DNA of 18,227 nucleotides. It comes from JANRKT01 sp033763355 (GTDB lineage: Bacteria; Bacteroidota; Bacteroidia; Chitinophagales; Chitinophagaceae). Below the pieces are notes generated by a model. That model made no database searches. It had not been told where the DNA came from and saw only the letters and a list, made by a program, of their open reading frames with translations. Positions 8,378 through 14,421 of this stretch are shown here, one piece after another (position 1 is the first letter of the stretch; each line of letters opens with the position of its first letter). The position numbers and the translations under genes were made by a program. Location: positions 1 through 18,227 of the forward strand of contig JANRKT010000195.1 in NCBI GenBank assembly GCA_033763355.1, read 5' to 3'.

Positions 8378-8402
8378 CCGTCTGACCGTCCCGGTCTGAC
8401 GG
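8378..8402. repeat. 25-bp near-perfect palindrome before the membrane-protein operon
   Basis: Arms CCGTCTGACCG and CGGTCTGACGG pair over 11 positions with one T-T mismatch and a TCC loop. The two arms also read as a direct repeat (GTCTGAC). It ends 13 nt before the ATG at 8416. It is GC-richer than its surroundings. It could be a REP-like dispersed element or an operator/leader hairpin. Confidence 0.5.
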
Positions 8403-8415
8403 AAAAAGCAGGTGT

Positions 8416-8679
8416 ATGAAAAAGTATAAACTGATTACCGAGATTACTGTACTCATCCTCTCTGGTGTTATTGCTTACCTCATATCTCTTTATTCAGGCA
8501 AAAGACAGAGTTTTTATGAAATTTACCTGGTATACCGTGTTAGCCTTTCTACCATTATACTAACGTTTCTCTATTATATTGCTACTGCCCTGATGAAAAA
8601 ATATTGGATGTTATTGTTGATTGTGGCTGTTATATTAAATACCGCATTTGGCTTTTATTTGTATAAAATTCATTCCTGA
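8416..8679 (+). CDS. Small hypothetical membrane protein (87 aa)
   Basis: I do not recognise the family. The 87-residue protein begins with a positively charged MKKYK and has three probable membrane helices at about residues 8-26, 38-58 and 64-84. Short loops contain Tyr and basic residues. Its stop is 3 nt before the ATG of the DUF486 gene, with no room for a promoter, so the two are almost certainly co-transcribed and may be functional partners. No conserved polar or catalytic motif is visible. It follows a terminator and a palindrome that may control it. Confidence 0.7.
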   Translation: MKKYKLITEITVLILSGVIAYLISLYSGKRQSFYEIYLVYRVSLSTIILTFLYYIATALMKKYWMLLLIVAVILNTAFGFYLYKIHS

Positions 8680-8682
8680 TTT

Positions 8683-9012
8683 ATGCGTACCATCCTGCTC
8701 CTTCTTTTCTCCAACATCTTTATGACATTTGCCTGGTATGGACACCTGAAATTTAAAGAAGTGCCGTTATGGAAAGCCATACTGTTAAGCTGGGGTATTG
8801 CATTTGTTGAATACTGCCTGATGGTTCCGGCAAACCGCCTTGGTTATACCGGAGGTTTTAATGCCTTCCAGTTAAAAATGCTGCAGGAAGTGATTACGCT
8901 TGTGGTGTTTGCTGCTTTTGCAACATGGTACCTGTGTGAACCTTTCCAGTGGAAATACCTCATCAGTTTTATATTGCTGATAGGCGCTGTTTATTTTGCT
9001 TTTAAAAAATAA
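8683..9012 (+). CDS. DUF486 / DMT-family small membrane protein
   Basis: A 109-residue protein with four predicted membrane helices. It matches the DUF486 (drug/metabolite-transporter-like) family: MRTILLLLFSNIFMTFAWYGHLKF, then a helix ending in FVEYCLMVPANRLGY, then FNAFQLKMLQEVITL and a final helix. The size and the central ANRLGY / QLKxxQE motifs are characteristic. The biochemical function of the family is not established, although the fold suggests half of a small-multidrug-resistance-like dimer in the inner membrane. It is second in the operon with the 87-residue protein and is followed 20 nt later by a strong terminator. Confidence 0.88.
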   Translation: MRTILLLLFSNIFMTFAWYGHLKFKEVPLWKAILLSWGIAFVEYCLMVPANRLGYTGGFNAFQLKMLQEVITLVVFAAFATWYLCEPFQWKYLISFILLIGAVYFAFKK

Positions 9013-9032
9013 CTATAAACCTGTAAAAATTG

Positions 9033-9064
9033 AAACCCCTCCCGTTTTACCAGGAGGGGTTTTT
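9033..9064 (+). terminator. Strong rho-independent terminator
   Basis: AAACCCCTCC (9033-9042) pairs perfectly with GGAGGGGTTT (9053-9062), with a 10-nt loop and a T5 tract at 9060-9064. It ends the DUF486 operon. The complementary strand is also followed by T-rich sequence, so it can serve transcripts from the minus-strand gene as well. Confidence 0.85.
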
Positions 9065-9070
9065 GTAGTG

Positions 9071-9249
9071 TACGGAAGGTTAACAACTTAACAATCCTTA
9101 AGCATCCAAAAAGGGCAGGGTTATGAATTCTTTTTATGGGTTGCCGGTGTACTTAAGACTGCTTGCAAGTACGGAAGTTTAAAAATTAACGAATCAGGAT
9201 ATTTCAACAGGGGAGAATGGGTTTACATACCGGAACGTTGAAAATCAAC
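9071..9249. repeat. Three similar dyads, each after a CGGAA box
   Basis: Dyad 1 is TACGGAAG then GTTAA-CAAC-TTAAC (9079-9092). Dyad 2 is TACGGAA then GTTTAAAAATTAAC (9177-9190, imperfect). Dyad 3 is TACCGGAAC then GTTGA-AAA-TCAAC (9237-9249). The first two copies share about 26 aligned bases. The repeated layout suggests binding sites or decayed copies of one element. Confidence 0.4.
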
Positions 9250-9369
9250 AGGGTTGAGAAGGGGATGGTACGGCTTACATTTGTTTTCAGCAGAAAGCAT
9301 ATTAAAATTAAAGAAGTATTTCCGGTTTTTCAAGTAAAGTTGAAGCTTACAGTTCAGCCAGCAGCATAA
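9217..9369 (+). CDS. Possible small ORF (50 aa), weak
   Basis: An ATG frame of 50 residues, Lys/Val-rich (MVRLTFVFSRKHIKIKEVF in the middle), preceded by a GGGGAG stretch only 1-2 nt from the ATG, too close for a good ribosome binding site. It overlaps the third dyad of the spacer. There is no family resemblance and it may be chance. It is listed because it is the longest ATG frame I found in this spacer. Confidence 0.12.
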   Translation: MGLHTGTLKINRVEKGMVRLTFVFSRKHIKIKEVFPVFQVKLKLTVQPAA

Positions 9370-9403
9370 ATTTAAACAGCAAGATGAATAAATCAGGCTG
9401 TAC

Positions 9404-9435
9404 CATGTAACTTGAAACCTGTAACCTGTAACATG
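9404..9435. repeat. GTAAC-containing tandem repeat
   Basis: Three GTAAC units occur in 32 bp, including a 7-bp unit ACCTGTA repeated twice, just before the end of the minus-strand propeller gene. It resembles a small decayed tandem repeat. Confidence 0.35.
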
Positions 9436-9444
9436 CTTTAACCT

Positions 9445-10458
9445 TCACCACTGCAGCTTCGCTATTTTTCCATTACCGCCTGCAAGGTAAACAGTTTTAT
9501 CCTTCTTTGATTTGCGGCAAACATGAAAACCCTCATTGCTGATGAGCTTCCAGTTCATCCCGCCATCCGGCGAAACATCAACTCCGTTAATACCGCAAGT
9601 AATCAGCTTTTCACCGTCAATAAATTCAACACAGCTTCTGTATCCGTGCGGGCTTTCTTTGGGTGTTATCCAGCTTTTCCCAAGATCATAACTGATAAAA
9701 CAATTGTTCGCTGTAGCGTTATCTTTTGAAAAATCGCCGCCTACAATACAAATGGCTTTCGCTTTTTTGGGTTTGCCCCATACTGCAATTGAATTTGCTC
9801 CGCTGCTTTCTGTTCCCTGCACAATGGGTATATCTACTGCCTTATCCCTGTAAATTAACCTTGACCTCTTTCCCCCGGTAACAATACATGCCTCGCTCAG
9901 GTTAAGCTTTCTTACATTGGTCCCGCTTGCGGCAAACAGGGCTTCGCCGGAGTCAACTGCAGGCAATCTTTTTGCCGGTAGTCTCATCCAACTGTTGCCG
10001 CCGTCAAAAGTGCGGGCCACAAAAAGTCTTCCGTTAATTGGGTCGCCAACCACAATGCCGCTGTATATATTCCAGAATTCCATGGCATCAAGAAACATCC
10101 CTTTTGTGCTGTCTTCAAAAACTACTTTCCAGCTTTCGCCGCCATTGAATGTTTTGAGTATATATGCAGGTTCTGCAACTGATATGATGACTGCTGTTTT
10201 TTCATCAAATGCTTCAATGTCCCTGAAGTCTTTGTTCTCAAAACCCTTAACCGTGTACCAGCTCCAGGTTTTACCACCGTCAGTTGATTTGGCTACTTTG
10301 CCATTGCTGCCGCTGGCCCAGATGATGTTGCTGTCCACCACACTTAATCCTCTTATTGAAGTCTTTGTTCCTGAGCTAAGCAGTTCAATCTTTTGCGCCG
10401 GCAGCCTCGTGGCGCAGGCCAAGAGAAGAAGAGTGTAAAAAAGTATTTTGTAATGCAT
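9445..10458 (-). CDS. Secreted Asp-box / YCF48-like beta-propeller protein
   Basis: A 337-residue exported protein whose signal peptide ends near LPAQ-KIE; a lipobox-like LLAC at residues 12-15 leaves a lipoprotein possible. Five Asp-box-like motifs are spaced along the chain: STDGGKTW, TFNGGESW, TFDGGNSW, SYDLGKSW and SPDGGMNW. They are the hallmark of sialidase/sortilin/YCF48-type beta-propellers, and blades such as IWASGSNGKVAKS fit YCF48. Related Bacteroidota proteins are often labelled oxidoreductase or photosystem-assembly-like without evidence. I see no sialidase catalytic residues, so a binding or assembly role in the envelope is more likely. It is divergent from hutH, with a promoter-like TACCTTTC on its strand. 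Fold confidence is good; function is unknown. Confidence 0.8.
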   Translation of the reverse strand: MHYKILFYTLLLLACATRLPAQKIELLSSGTKTSIRGLSVVDSNIIWASGSNGKVAKSTDGGKTWSWYTVKGFENKDFRDIEAFDEKTAVIISVAEPAYILKTFNGGESWKVVFEDSTKGMFLDAMEFWNIYSGIVVGDPINGRLFVARTFDGGNSWMRLPAKRLPAVDSGEALFAASGTNVRKLNLSEACIVTGGKRSRLIYRDKAVDIPIVQGTESSGANSIAVWGKPKKAKAICIVGGDFSKDNATANNCFISYDLGKSWITPKESPHGYRSCVEFIDGEKLITCGINGVDVSPDGGMNWKLISNEGFHVCRKSKKDKTVYLAGGNGKIAKLQW

Positions 10459-10500
10459 AAGTATATGTAACGCTTCAAACCTGATTTAATTTTCAGGCGG

Positions 10501-10508
10501 GAAAGGTA
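10501..10508 (-). promoter_or_regulatory. Candidate -7 box for the propeller gene
   Basis: On the minus strand TTGTACCTTTC contains TACCTTTC, one mismatch from TAnnTTTG, 43 nt before the ATG at 10458. It lies back-to-back with the hutH candidate box in the 106-bp divergent region. Confidence 0.35.
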
Positions 10509-10540
10509 CAAAGTACAGAAACCGCTAAAAAAGCATTTTG

Positions 10541-10548
10541 TATATTGC
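10541..10548 (+). promoter_or_regulatory. Candidate -7 box for hutH
   Basis: TATATTGC, preceded by TTTTG, is one base from TAnnTTTG and ends 17 nt before the ATG at 10565, giving a leader of about 10 nt. This placement makes the upstream TTG at 10538 part of the promoter rather than a start codon. Confidence 0.35.
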
Positions 10549-10564
10549 GCTGATTGTTTTGCTT

Positions 10565-12061
10565 ATGAGTTACAATTATCTTCCTTTAGACAGGCAATGG
10601 CTGAGTTTTAAACAGGTAAAAAATTATCTTAATTACCGTCAGCTGGTGTCCATTACCTACGATGCACACGAAAAAATTTCCGCCTGCCGCAAATACCTTG
10701 ATGACAAACTGAAAAAATCTGACGAACTTTTTTACGGCATCAATACAGGTTTTGGTTTTTTGCAGGATGTAAAGATTGATGATCACCAGCTTGAACAGTT
10801 GCAGAACAACCTGCTGATGAGCCATGCCTGCGGTATGGGGGAGGAAGTGCCTGCTGAAATTGTGAAGCTGATGATGATGCTTAAAATCAAATCACTTACC
10901 TATGGCTACAGCGCCGTGCAGGTTGATACGGTTAAGCGGCTGATGGAAATGCACAACAACGATGTGGTGCCCGTAGTTTATACCCAGGGTTCACTTGGCG
11001 CCTCGGGAGACCTTGCTCCCTTAAGTCATTTAAGTTTACCACTGATAGGTTTAGGCGAAGTTAATTTTGAAGGGGCAAGGCACAAGGCACAGGAAGTTTT
11101 AAATAAGCTCCGCTGGGGCTCCATCCACCTGCAGAGCAAAGAAGGGCTTGCTTTAATTAACGGTACACAATTCATGAGCGCCTATGGTTTATATTGCCTG
11201 GTAAAAACCGAACGGCTGATTCAATGGGCAAATTTGATTGCAGCTGTTTCATTTGATGCATTTGACGGCTGTATGGAACCTTTTCATGAAAACATACAAA
11301 AGATACGTCCCCACAAGGGACAGATTGAAACTGCTGCCACCTTAAGAAAATGGCTGGATGGAAGTGAAATTGTAAAGCAAGCCAAAAAACAGGTGCAGGA
11401 CCCTTATTCATTCCGCTGCATACCCCAGGTGCATGGCGCAACAAAGGATAGTTTTGAATATGTGCAGTCTGTTTTTATAAGAGAAATAAATTCTGTAACA
11501 GACAACCCCAATGTTTTTCCAGAAGATGACATGCTCCTCAGTGGTGGAAATTTTCATGGCCAGCCGCTTGCATTGGTTTTGGATTTTCTTGCAATTGCTG
11601 TAAGCGAACTTGCCAATATTTCCGAAAGAAGGATTTACCAGCTTATCAGCGGACAAAGGGGCTTGCCTTTATTCCTCGTAAAAGATGCAGGATTGAATTC
11701 CGGGTTTATGATACCCCAATACACTGCTGCAGGAATAGTAAGCGAAAACAAACAGTTGTGCACCCCTGCAAGTGTTGACAGCATTTCGTCAAGTAACAAC
11801 CAGGAAGACCATGTAAGCATGGGCGCCAATGCCGCCACCAAATGTTTGCGTGTGGTAAACAATGCCGAAAAAGTACTGGCCATTGAATTGCTGACTGCAG
11901 CACAGGCGCTTGAATTCCGCAGGCCTTTAAAAAGTTCTGCTGCCGTTGAAGAAATTATTTCAGCATTCAGAAAGCAAGTGCCTTTCAATGAGGCAGACCG
12001 GGTGTTGCATGATGATATGATGAAAGCAGTATCGTTTCTGTCTTCATTCAATTTTGAGTAA
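10565..12061 (+). CDS. hutH: Histidine ammonia-lyase
   Basis: A 498-residue enzyme, from ATG 10565, of the MIO-dependent aromatic amino acid lyase family. It deaminates L-histidine to urocanate, the first step of histidine catabolism in the cytosol. The self-cyclising Ala146-Ser147-Gly148 triad sits in GSLGASGDLAPLSH. The catalytic-loop Tyr57 is in YGINTGFG. NNQEDHVSMG is also typical. The selectivity pair is Ser86-His87 (LLMSHACG) as in histidine lyases, rather than the His-Leu or Phe-Leu of tyrosine or phenylalanine lyases. This, with hutU close by, supports histidine as substrate. A longer frame opens at TTG 10538 but adds nine hydrophobic residues over the promoter. A toxin-antitoxin pair separates it from hutU. 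hutI and the formimidoyl-transfer genes are not in the window. Confidence 0.93.
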   Translation: MSYNYLPLDRQWLSFKQVKNYLNYRQLVSITYDAHEKISACRKYLDDKLKKSDELFYGINTGFGFLQDVKIDDHQLEQLQNNLLMSHACGMGEEVPAEIVKLMMMLKIKSLTYGYSAVQVDTVKRLMEMHNNDVVPVVYTQGSLGASGDLAPLSHLSLPLIGLGEVNFEGARHKAQEVLNKLRWGSIHLQSKEGLALINGTQFMSAYGLYCLVKTERLIQWANLIAAVSFDAFDGCMEPFHENIQKIRPHKGQIETAATLRKWLDGSEIVKQAKKQVQDPYSFRCIPQVHGATKDSFEYVQSVFIREINSVTDNPNVFPEDDMLLSGGNFHGQPLALVLDFLAIAVSELANISERRIYQLISGQRGLPLFLVKDAGLNSGFMIPQYTAAGIVSENKQLCTPASVDSISSSNNQEDHVSMGANAATKCLRVVNNAEKVLAIELLTAAQALEFRRPLKSSAAVEEIISAFRKQVPFNEADRVLHDDMMKAVSFLSSFNFE

Positions 12062-12066
12062 ATTTG
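12035..12066 (+). promoter_or_regulatory. Candidate promoter of the toxin-antitoxin pair, overlapping the hutH stop
   Basis: TTTC (12035-12038), 20 nt, then TAAATTTG (12059-12066), an exact TAnnTTTG box whose first three bases are the hutH stop codon. The antitoxin ATG is 16 nt further on. This would let the module be transcribed independently of hutH. Confidence 0.45.
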
Positions 12067-12082
12067 GTAAACACCAGTTTTT

Positions 12083-12337
12083 ATGAAATCAAAAAAACAA
12101 TTAAAGCAGGAACTGCATAAACTGATTGACAGTATCGAAGATGAGCATGTGCTGAATGTACTGAATGACGATATTGTGCCTTACGTAATTCAGAACCGGG
12201 CAAAAGAAGAAGATAATGAAGATTTGACGGAGGAGCAATTAAAGGAACTGGAAGAAAAATTTAAGGAAATGGAAGCAGGCGAATATGCAACTATGGCTGA
12301 TTTCAGAAAAGCAATGGGGAGATGGCTTATAAAATAG
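12083..12337 (+). CDS. Probable antitoxin of a RelE/ParE-type toxin-antitoxin pair
   Basis: An 84-residue acidic, highly charged protein. The N-terminal part (KKQLKQELHKLIDSIEDEHV) looks helical. The C-terminal half is a Glu/Lys-rich helix (EEQLKELEEKFKEMEAGEYA) ending in TMADFRKAMGRWL, the sort of flexible toxin-binding tail found in such antitoxins. I do not recognise a named antitoxin family; the call rests on size, charge, and the 16-nt overlap with the RelE/ParE-like gene downstream. It starts 21 nt after hutH. It should bind the toxin and probably its own promoter. Whether it still has a working partner is doubtful because the toxin frame is broken. Confidence 0.7.
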   Translation: MKSKKQLKQELHKLIDSIEDEHVLNVLNDDIVPYVIQNRAKEEDNEDLTEEQLKELEEKFKEMEAGEYATMADFRKAMGRWLIK

Positions 12338-12582
12338 TCTTGCAAAAGAAATTTATTGTAAAGTCTGCGCAGGTTGCACAATGGATTGAAAAGAAATGGT
12401 CAAAGGCTTCCGCGGACAAATTTGTAAATGATTTGTACGGTAAAATAGAATCGCTTCGTCAAACCCCGTTAGCGGGTATGGCTTCTCTGAGAAAAGCAGC
12501 TTACCGGAAGCTGATTATTTCAAGACATAATAAAGTTTATTATCGTGTAAAAGGCAAAACAATATATCGTAGATTTATTTGA
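12322..12582 (+). CDS. RelE/ParE-family toxin, frameshifted near the C-terminus
   Basis: An 86-residue open frame starting at ATG 12322 inside the antitoxin gene, with GGGGAG just before it, so translation is probably coupled. The pattern is ParE/RelE-like: AQVAQWIEKKWSKASADKFVNDLYGKIESLRQTPLAG, then RKLIISRHNKVYYRVKGKTIY. In this superfamily the protein should continue with a strand of the type (I/V)xDxF(D/E)xxQNP. Here the frame instead ends RRFI-stop. The missing residues VDLFESKQNPKRNKYE occur directly after in the +1 frame and stop at 12617-12619. Loss of two bases in the AT-repeat AATATATC at 12561-12568 would explain it; the intact protein would be 99 residues. The toxin is likely inactive or altered unless this is a sequencing error. 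Confidence 0.8.
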   Translation: MAYKIVLQKKFIVKSAQVAQWIEKKWSKASADKFVNDLYGKIESLRQTPLAGMASLRKAAYRKLIISRHNKVYYRVKGKTIYRRFI

Positions 12583-12619
12583 ATCAAAGCAAAACCCCAA
12601 AAGAAATAAATACGAATAA
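12569..12619 (+). other. Out-of-frame remnant of the toxin C-terminus
   Basis: Read from 12569 this segment encodes VDLFESKQNPKRNKYE and a stop. It matches the expected last strand and QNP tail of ParE/RelE toxins, in the +1 frame relative to the 12322 ORF. It shows the break is recent, since the remnant has not acquired stops or drifted. Confidence 0.75.
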
Positions 12620-12634
12620 TATTGAAACCCAAAG

Positions 12635-12650
12635 TCACAACGGCACAAAG
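12635..12650. repeat. Possible dispersed-repeat fragment before hutU
   Basis: TCACAACGGCACAAAG, flanked on the left by another CAAAG, resembles the CACAACG/GCACAAAG-type words I recall from short intergenic repeats of Bacteroidota genomes. A single copy in this window does not prove it. Confidence 0.2.
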
Positions 12651-12709
12651 CATTGACTTGTTTTTGTGTATCTCAATGACCCGTGCTGCAGTGGTTCAAA
12701 ACAAATCAT

Positions 12710-14386
12710 ATGAGTACATTAACCAGAGGTTACGACCCAGTTAAATACAAAACCCCAACCGGCAGCAAACTCACCTGCAAGGGCTGGATACAGGAAGCGG
12801 CATTGCGCATGCTTCTTAATAACCTCAATCCTGAAGTGGCCGAACAGCCTGATAATTTAATTGTGTATGGCGGCCGCGGTAAAGCCGCAAGAAATTTCGA
12901 AGCACTCGACGCCATTATTGCCGCTCTTAAAATATTAGAGAACGACGAAACACTCCTCATCCAAAGTGGCAAACCCGTGGGCATCATGAAAACACATAAA
13001 GATGCACCAAGGGTGCTCATCAGCAACAGCCAGCTCGTACCCAAATGGGCCAACTGGGATCATTTTGATGAACTGGAAAAAAAGGGCCTGATGATGTATG
13101 GCCAGATGACCGCCGGAAGCTGGATATATATCGGCAGCCAGGGCATTGTACAGGGCACTTATGAAACCTATGACGCTATTGCCGAAAAATATTTTAACGG
13201 CACGCTTAAAGGCACACTTAATGTAAGCGCCGGTCTCGGTGGAATGGGTGGCGCACAGCCACTCGCCATTACTATGAACGAAGGCGTGGCGCTGATAGCG
13301 GAAGTAGAAGAGTGGCGCATTGATAAACGCATCGGAACAAAGTACCTTGATGAAAAGTATACCGACATTGATAAAGCCATAGATAAGGCACAGGAGTACA
13401 AATTACAGGGAAAGGCAAGAAGCATCGGCATACGCTGCAATGCCGTGCATTTATTGCAACACCTTTCCGGACGCAACATCATCCCGGATACCCTTACCGA
13501 TCAAACATCAGCACATGATCCCCTCTTGGGTTACTGGCCGCATGAAATGAGTTATGAGCATGCCAAAGTTTTGAGAGAAGAAAATCCCCGGCAGTATATT
13601 GAATATGCATACGACTCCATGTTGCTGCATGTTCAACTGATGCTGCAACTGCAAAATAAAGGCTCCATCACGTTTGATTATGGCAACAACATCCGTGCAA
13701 GGGCCCAGGAACGGGGATTGAAAAACGCATTTGATTTCCCTGGTTTTGTGCCGGCATACATTCGTCCCTTGTTTTGCGAAGGTAAAGGCCCTTTCCGCTG
13801 GGCAGCATTGAGCGGCGACCCCAATGATATAGCCCTCACAGATGAAGTCATCATGAATCTGTTTCCAAACAACAAAGGAATGATCCGCTGGATGCAAATG
13901 GCCAAAGAAAAAATCGCTTTCCAGGGATTGCCCGCAAGGATATGCTGGTTGGGGCAAGGTGAAAGAGAAAAAGCAGGGTTGGCATTTAATGAACTGGTGC
14001 GAACTGGAAAAGTAAAAGCGCCGATTGTAATCGGAAGAGATCATTTGGATACCGGTAGCGTAGCATCACCCAACAGGGAAACAGAAGCCATGCTTGACGG
14101 TAGCGATGCCGTGGCCGACTGGCCCATATTAAATGCATTGGTAAATACTGCCGGGGGCGCTTCATGGGTTTCTTTACATCATGGCGGTGGAGTAGGGATG
14201 GGGTACAGCATACATGCCGGTATGGTAATTGTTGCAGATGGTACTGACGATGCTGAAGCAAGGTTGAAAAGGGTATTGAGAAATGATCCCGGAATGGGTG
14301 TAATACGCCATGCCGATGCCGGGTATGAAATTGCAAAGGAAACAGCAAATAAAAATAATCTTGATTTAAAAGAAAGGTTGAAATAA
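12710..14386 (+). CDS. hutU: Urocanate hydratase (urocanase)
   Basis: A 558-residue cytosolic enzyme that hydrates urocanate to 4-imidazolone-5-propionate using tightly bound NAD+, the second step of histidine degradation. Motifs run in family order: GWIQEAALRMLLNNLNPE near the start, IVYGGRGKAARN, SAGLGGMGGAQPLA for NAD binding, IGIRCNAVHLL, and FDYGNNIRA. Then LPARICWLGQGER carries the conserved active-site Cys at about residue 412, followed by VIGRDHLDTGSVASPNRETE and DGSDAVADWP. Length fits the family. ATG 12710 is preferred; a longer frame from GTG 12683 adds nine residues that do not resemble urocanase. Its natural partner hutH is upstream, beyond the toxin-antitoxin insert. The next gene converges on it 35 nt after its stop. 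Confidence 0.96.
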   Translation: MSTLTRGYDPVKYKTPTGSKLTCKGWIQEAALRMLLNNLNPEVAEQPDNLIVYGGRGKAARNFEALDAIIAALKILENDETLLIQSGKPVGIMKTHKDAPRVLISNSQLVPKWANWDHFDELEKKGLMMYGQMTAGSWIYIGSQGIVQGTYETYDAIAEKYFNGTLKGTLNVSAGLGGMGGAQPLAITMNEGVALIAEVEEWRIDKRIGTKYLDEKYTDIDKAIDKAQEYKLQGKARSIGIRCNAVHLLQHLSGRNIIPDTLTDQTSAHDPLLGYWPHEMSYEHAKVLREENPRQYIEYAYDSMLLHVQLMLQLQNKGSITFDYGNNIRARAQERGLKNAFDFPGFVPAYIRPLFCEGKGPFRWAALSGDPNDIALTDEVIMNLFPNNKGMIRWMQMAKEKIAFQGLPARICWLGQGEREKAGLAFNELVRTGKVKAPIVIGRDHLDTGSVASPNRETEAMLDGSDAVADWPILNALVNTAGGASWVSLHHGGGVGMGYSIHAGMVIVADGTDDAEARLKRVLRNDPGMGVIRHADAGYEIAKETANKNNLDLKERLK

Positions 14387-14421
14387 ATCTCCACACACAC
14401 CGGGAGTTGGATGATTAACCA

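Larger units (their letters stand above)
9065..9444. other. Convergent intergenic spacer with short repeats
   Basis: This roughly 380-bp stretch lies between the DUF486 terminator and the 3' end of the minus-strand propeller gene. It holds three similar dyads (listed separately), a GTACTT/AAGTAC inverted repeat (9149-9154 with 9167-9172), a GTAAC-rich direct repeat near 9404-9435 and one weak small ORF (9217-9369). No ORF with a good start or recognisable product is present. As both flanking genes end here, promoters for them are not expected. Confidence 0.5.

Noticed and set aside
8348..8402. Classical attenuator or riboswitch before the membrane-protein operon
   Set aside because: The sequence able to compete with the terminator lies downstream of the T tract, and no known aptamer is recognisable.
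9123..9240. Peptide-like frame in the spacer reading YEFFLWVAGVLKTA and ending WVYIPER
   Set aside because: There is no acceptable start codon before a stop upstream, and the other frames are equally short.
10538..10564. TTG start for histidine ammonia-lyase
   Set aside because: It adds nine hydrophobic residues, overlaps the probable promoter box, and a good ATG follows at 10565.
12683..12709. GTG start for urocanase, and a TTGAC/TATCTC promoter at about 12653-12676
   Set aside because: The extra nine residues do not match the family. The promoter-like words fit the Bacteroidota consensus poorly and the spacing is uncertain.
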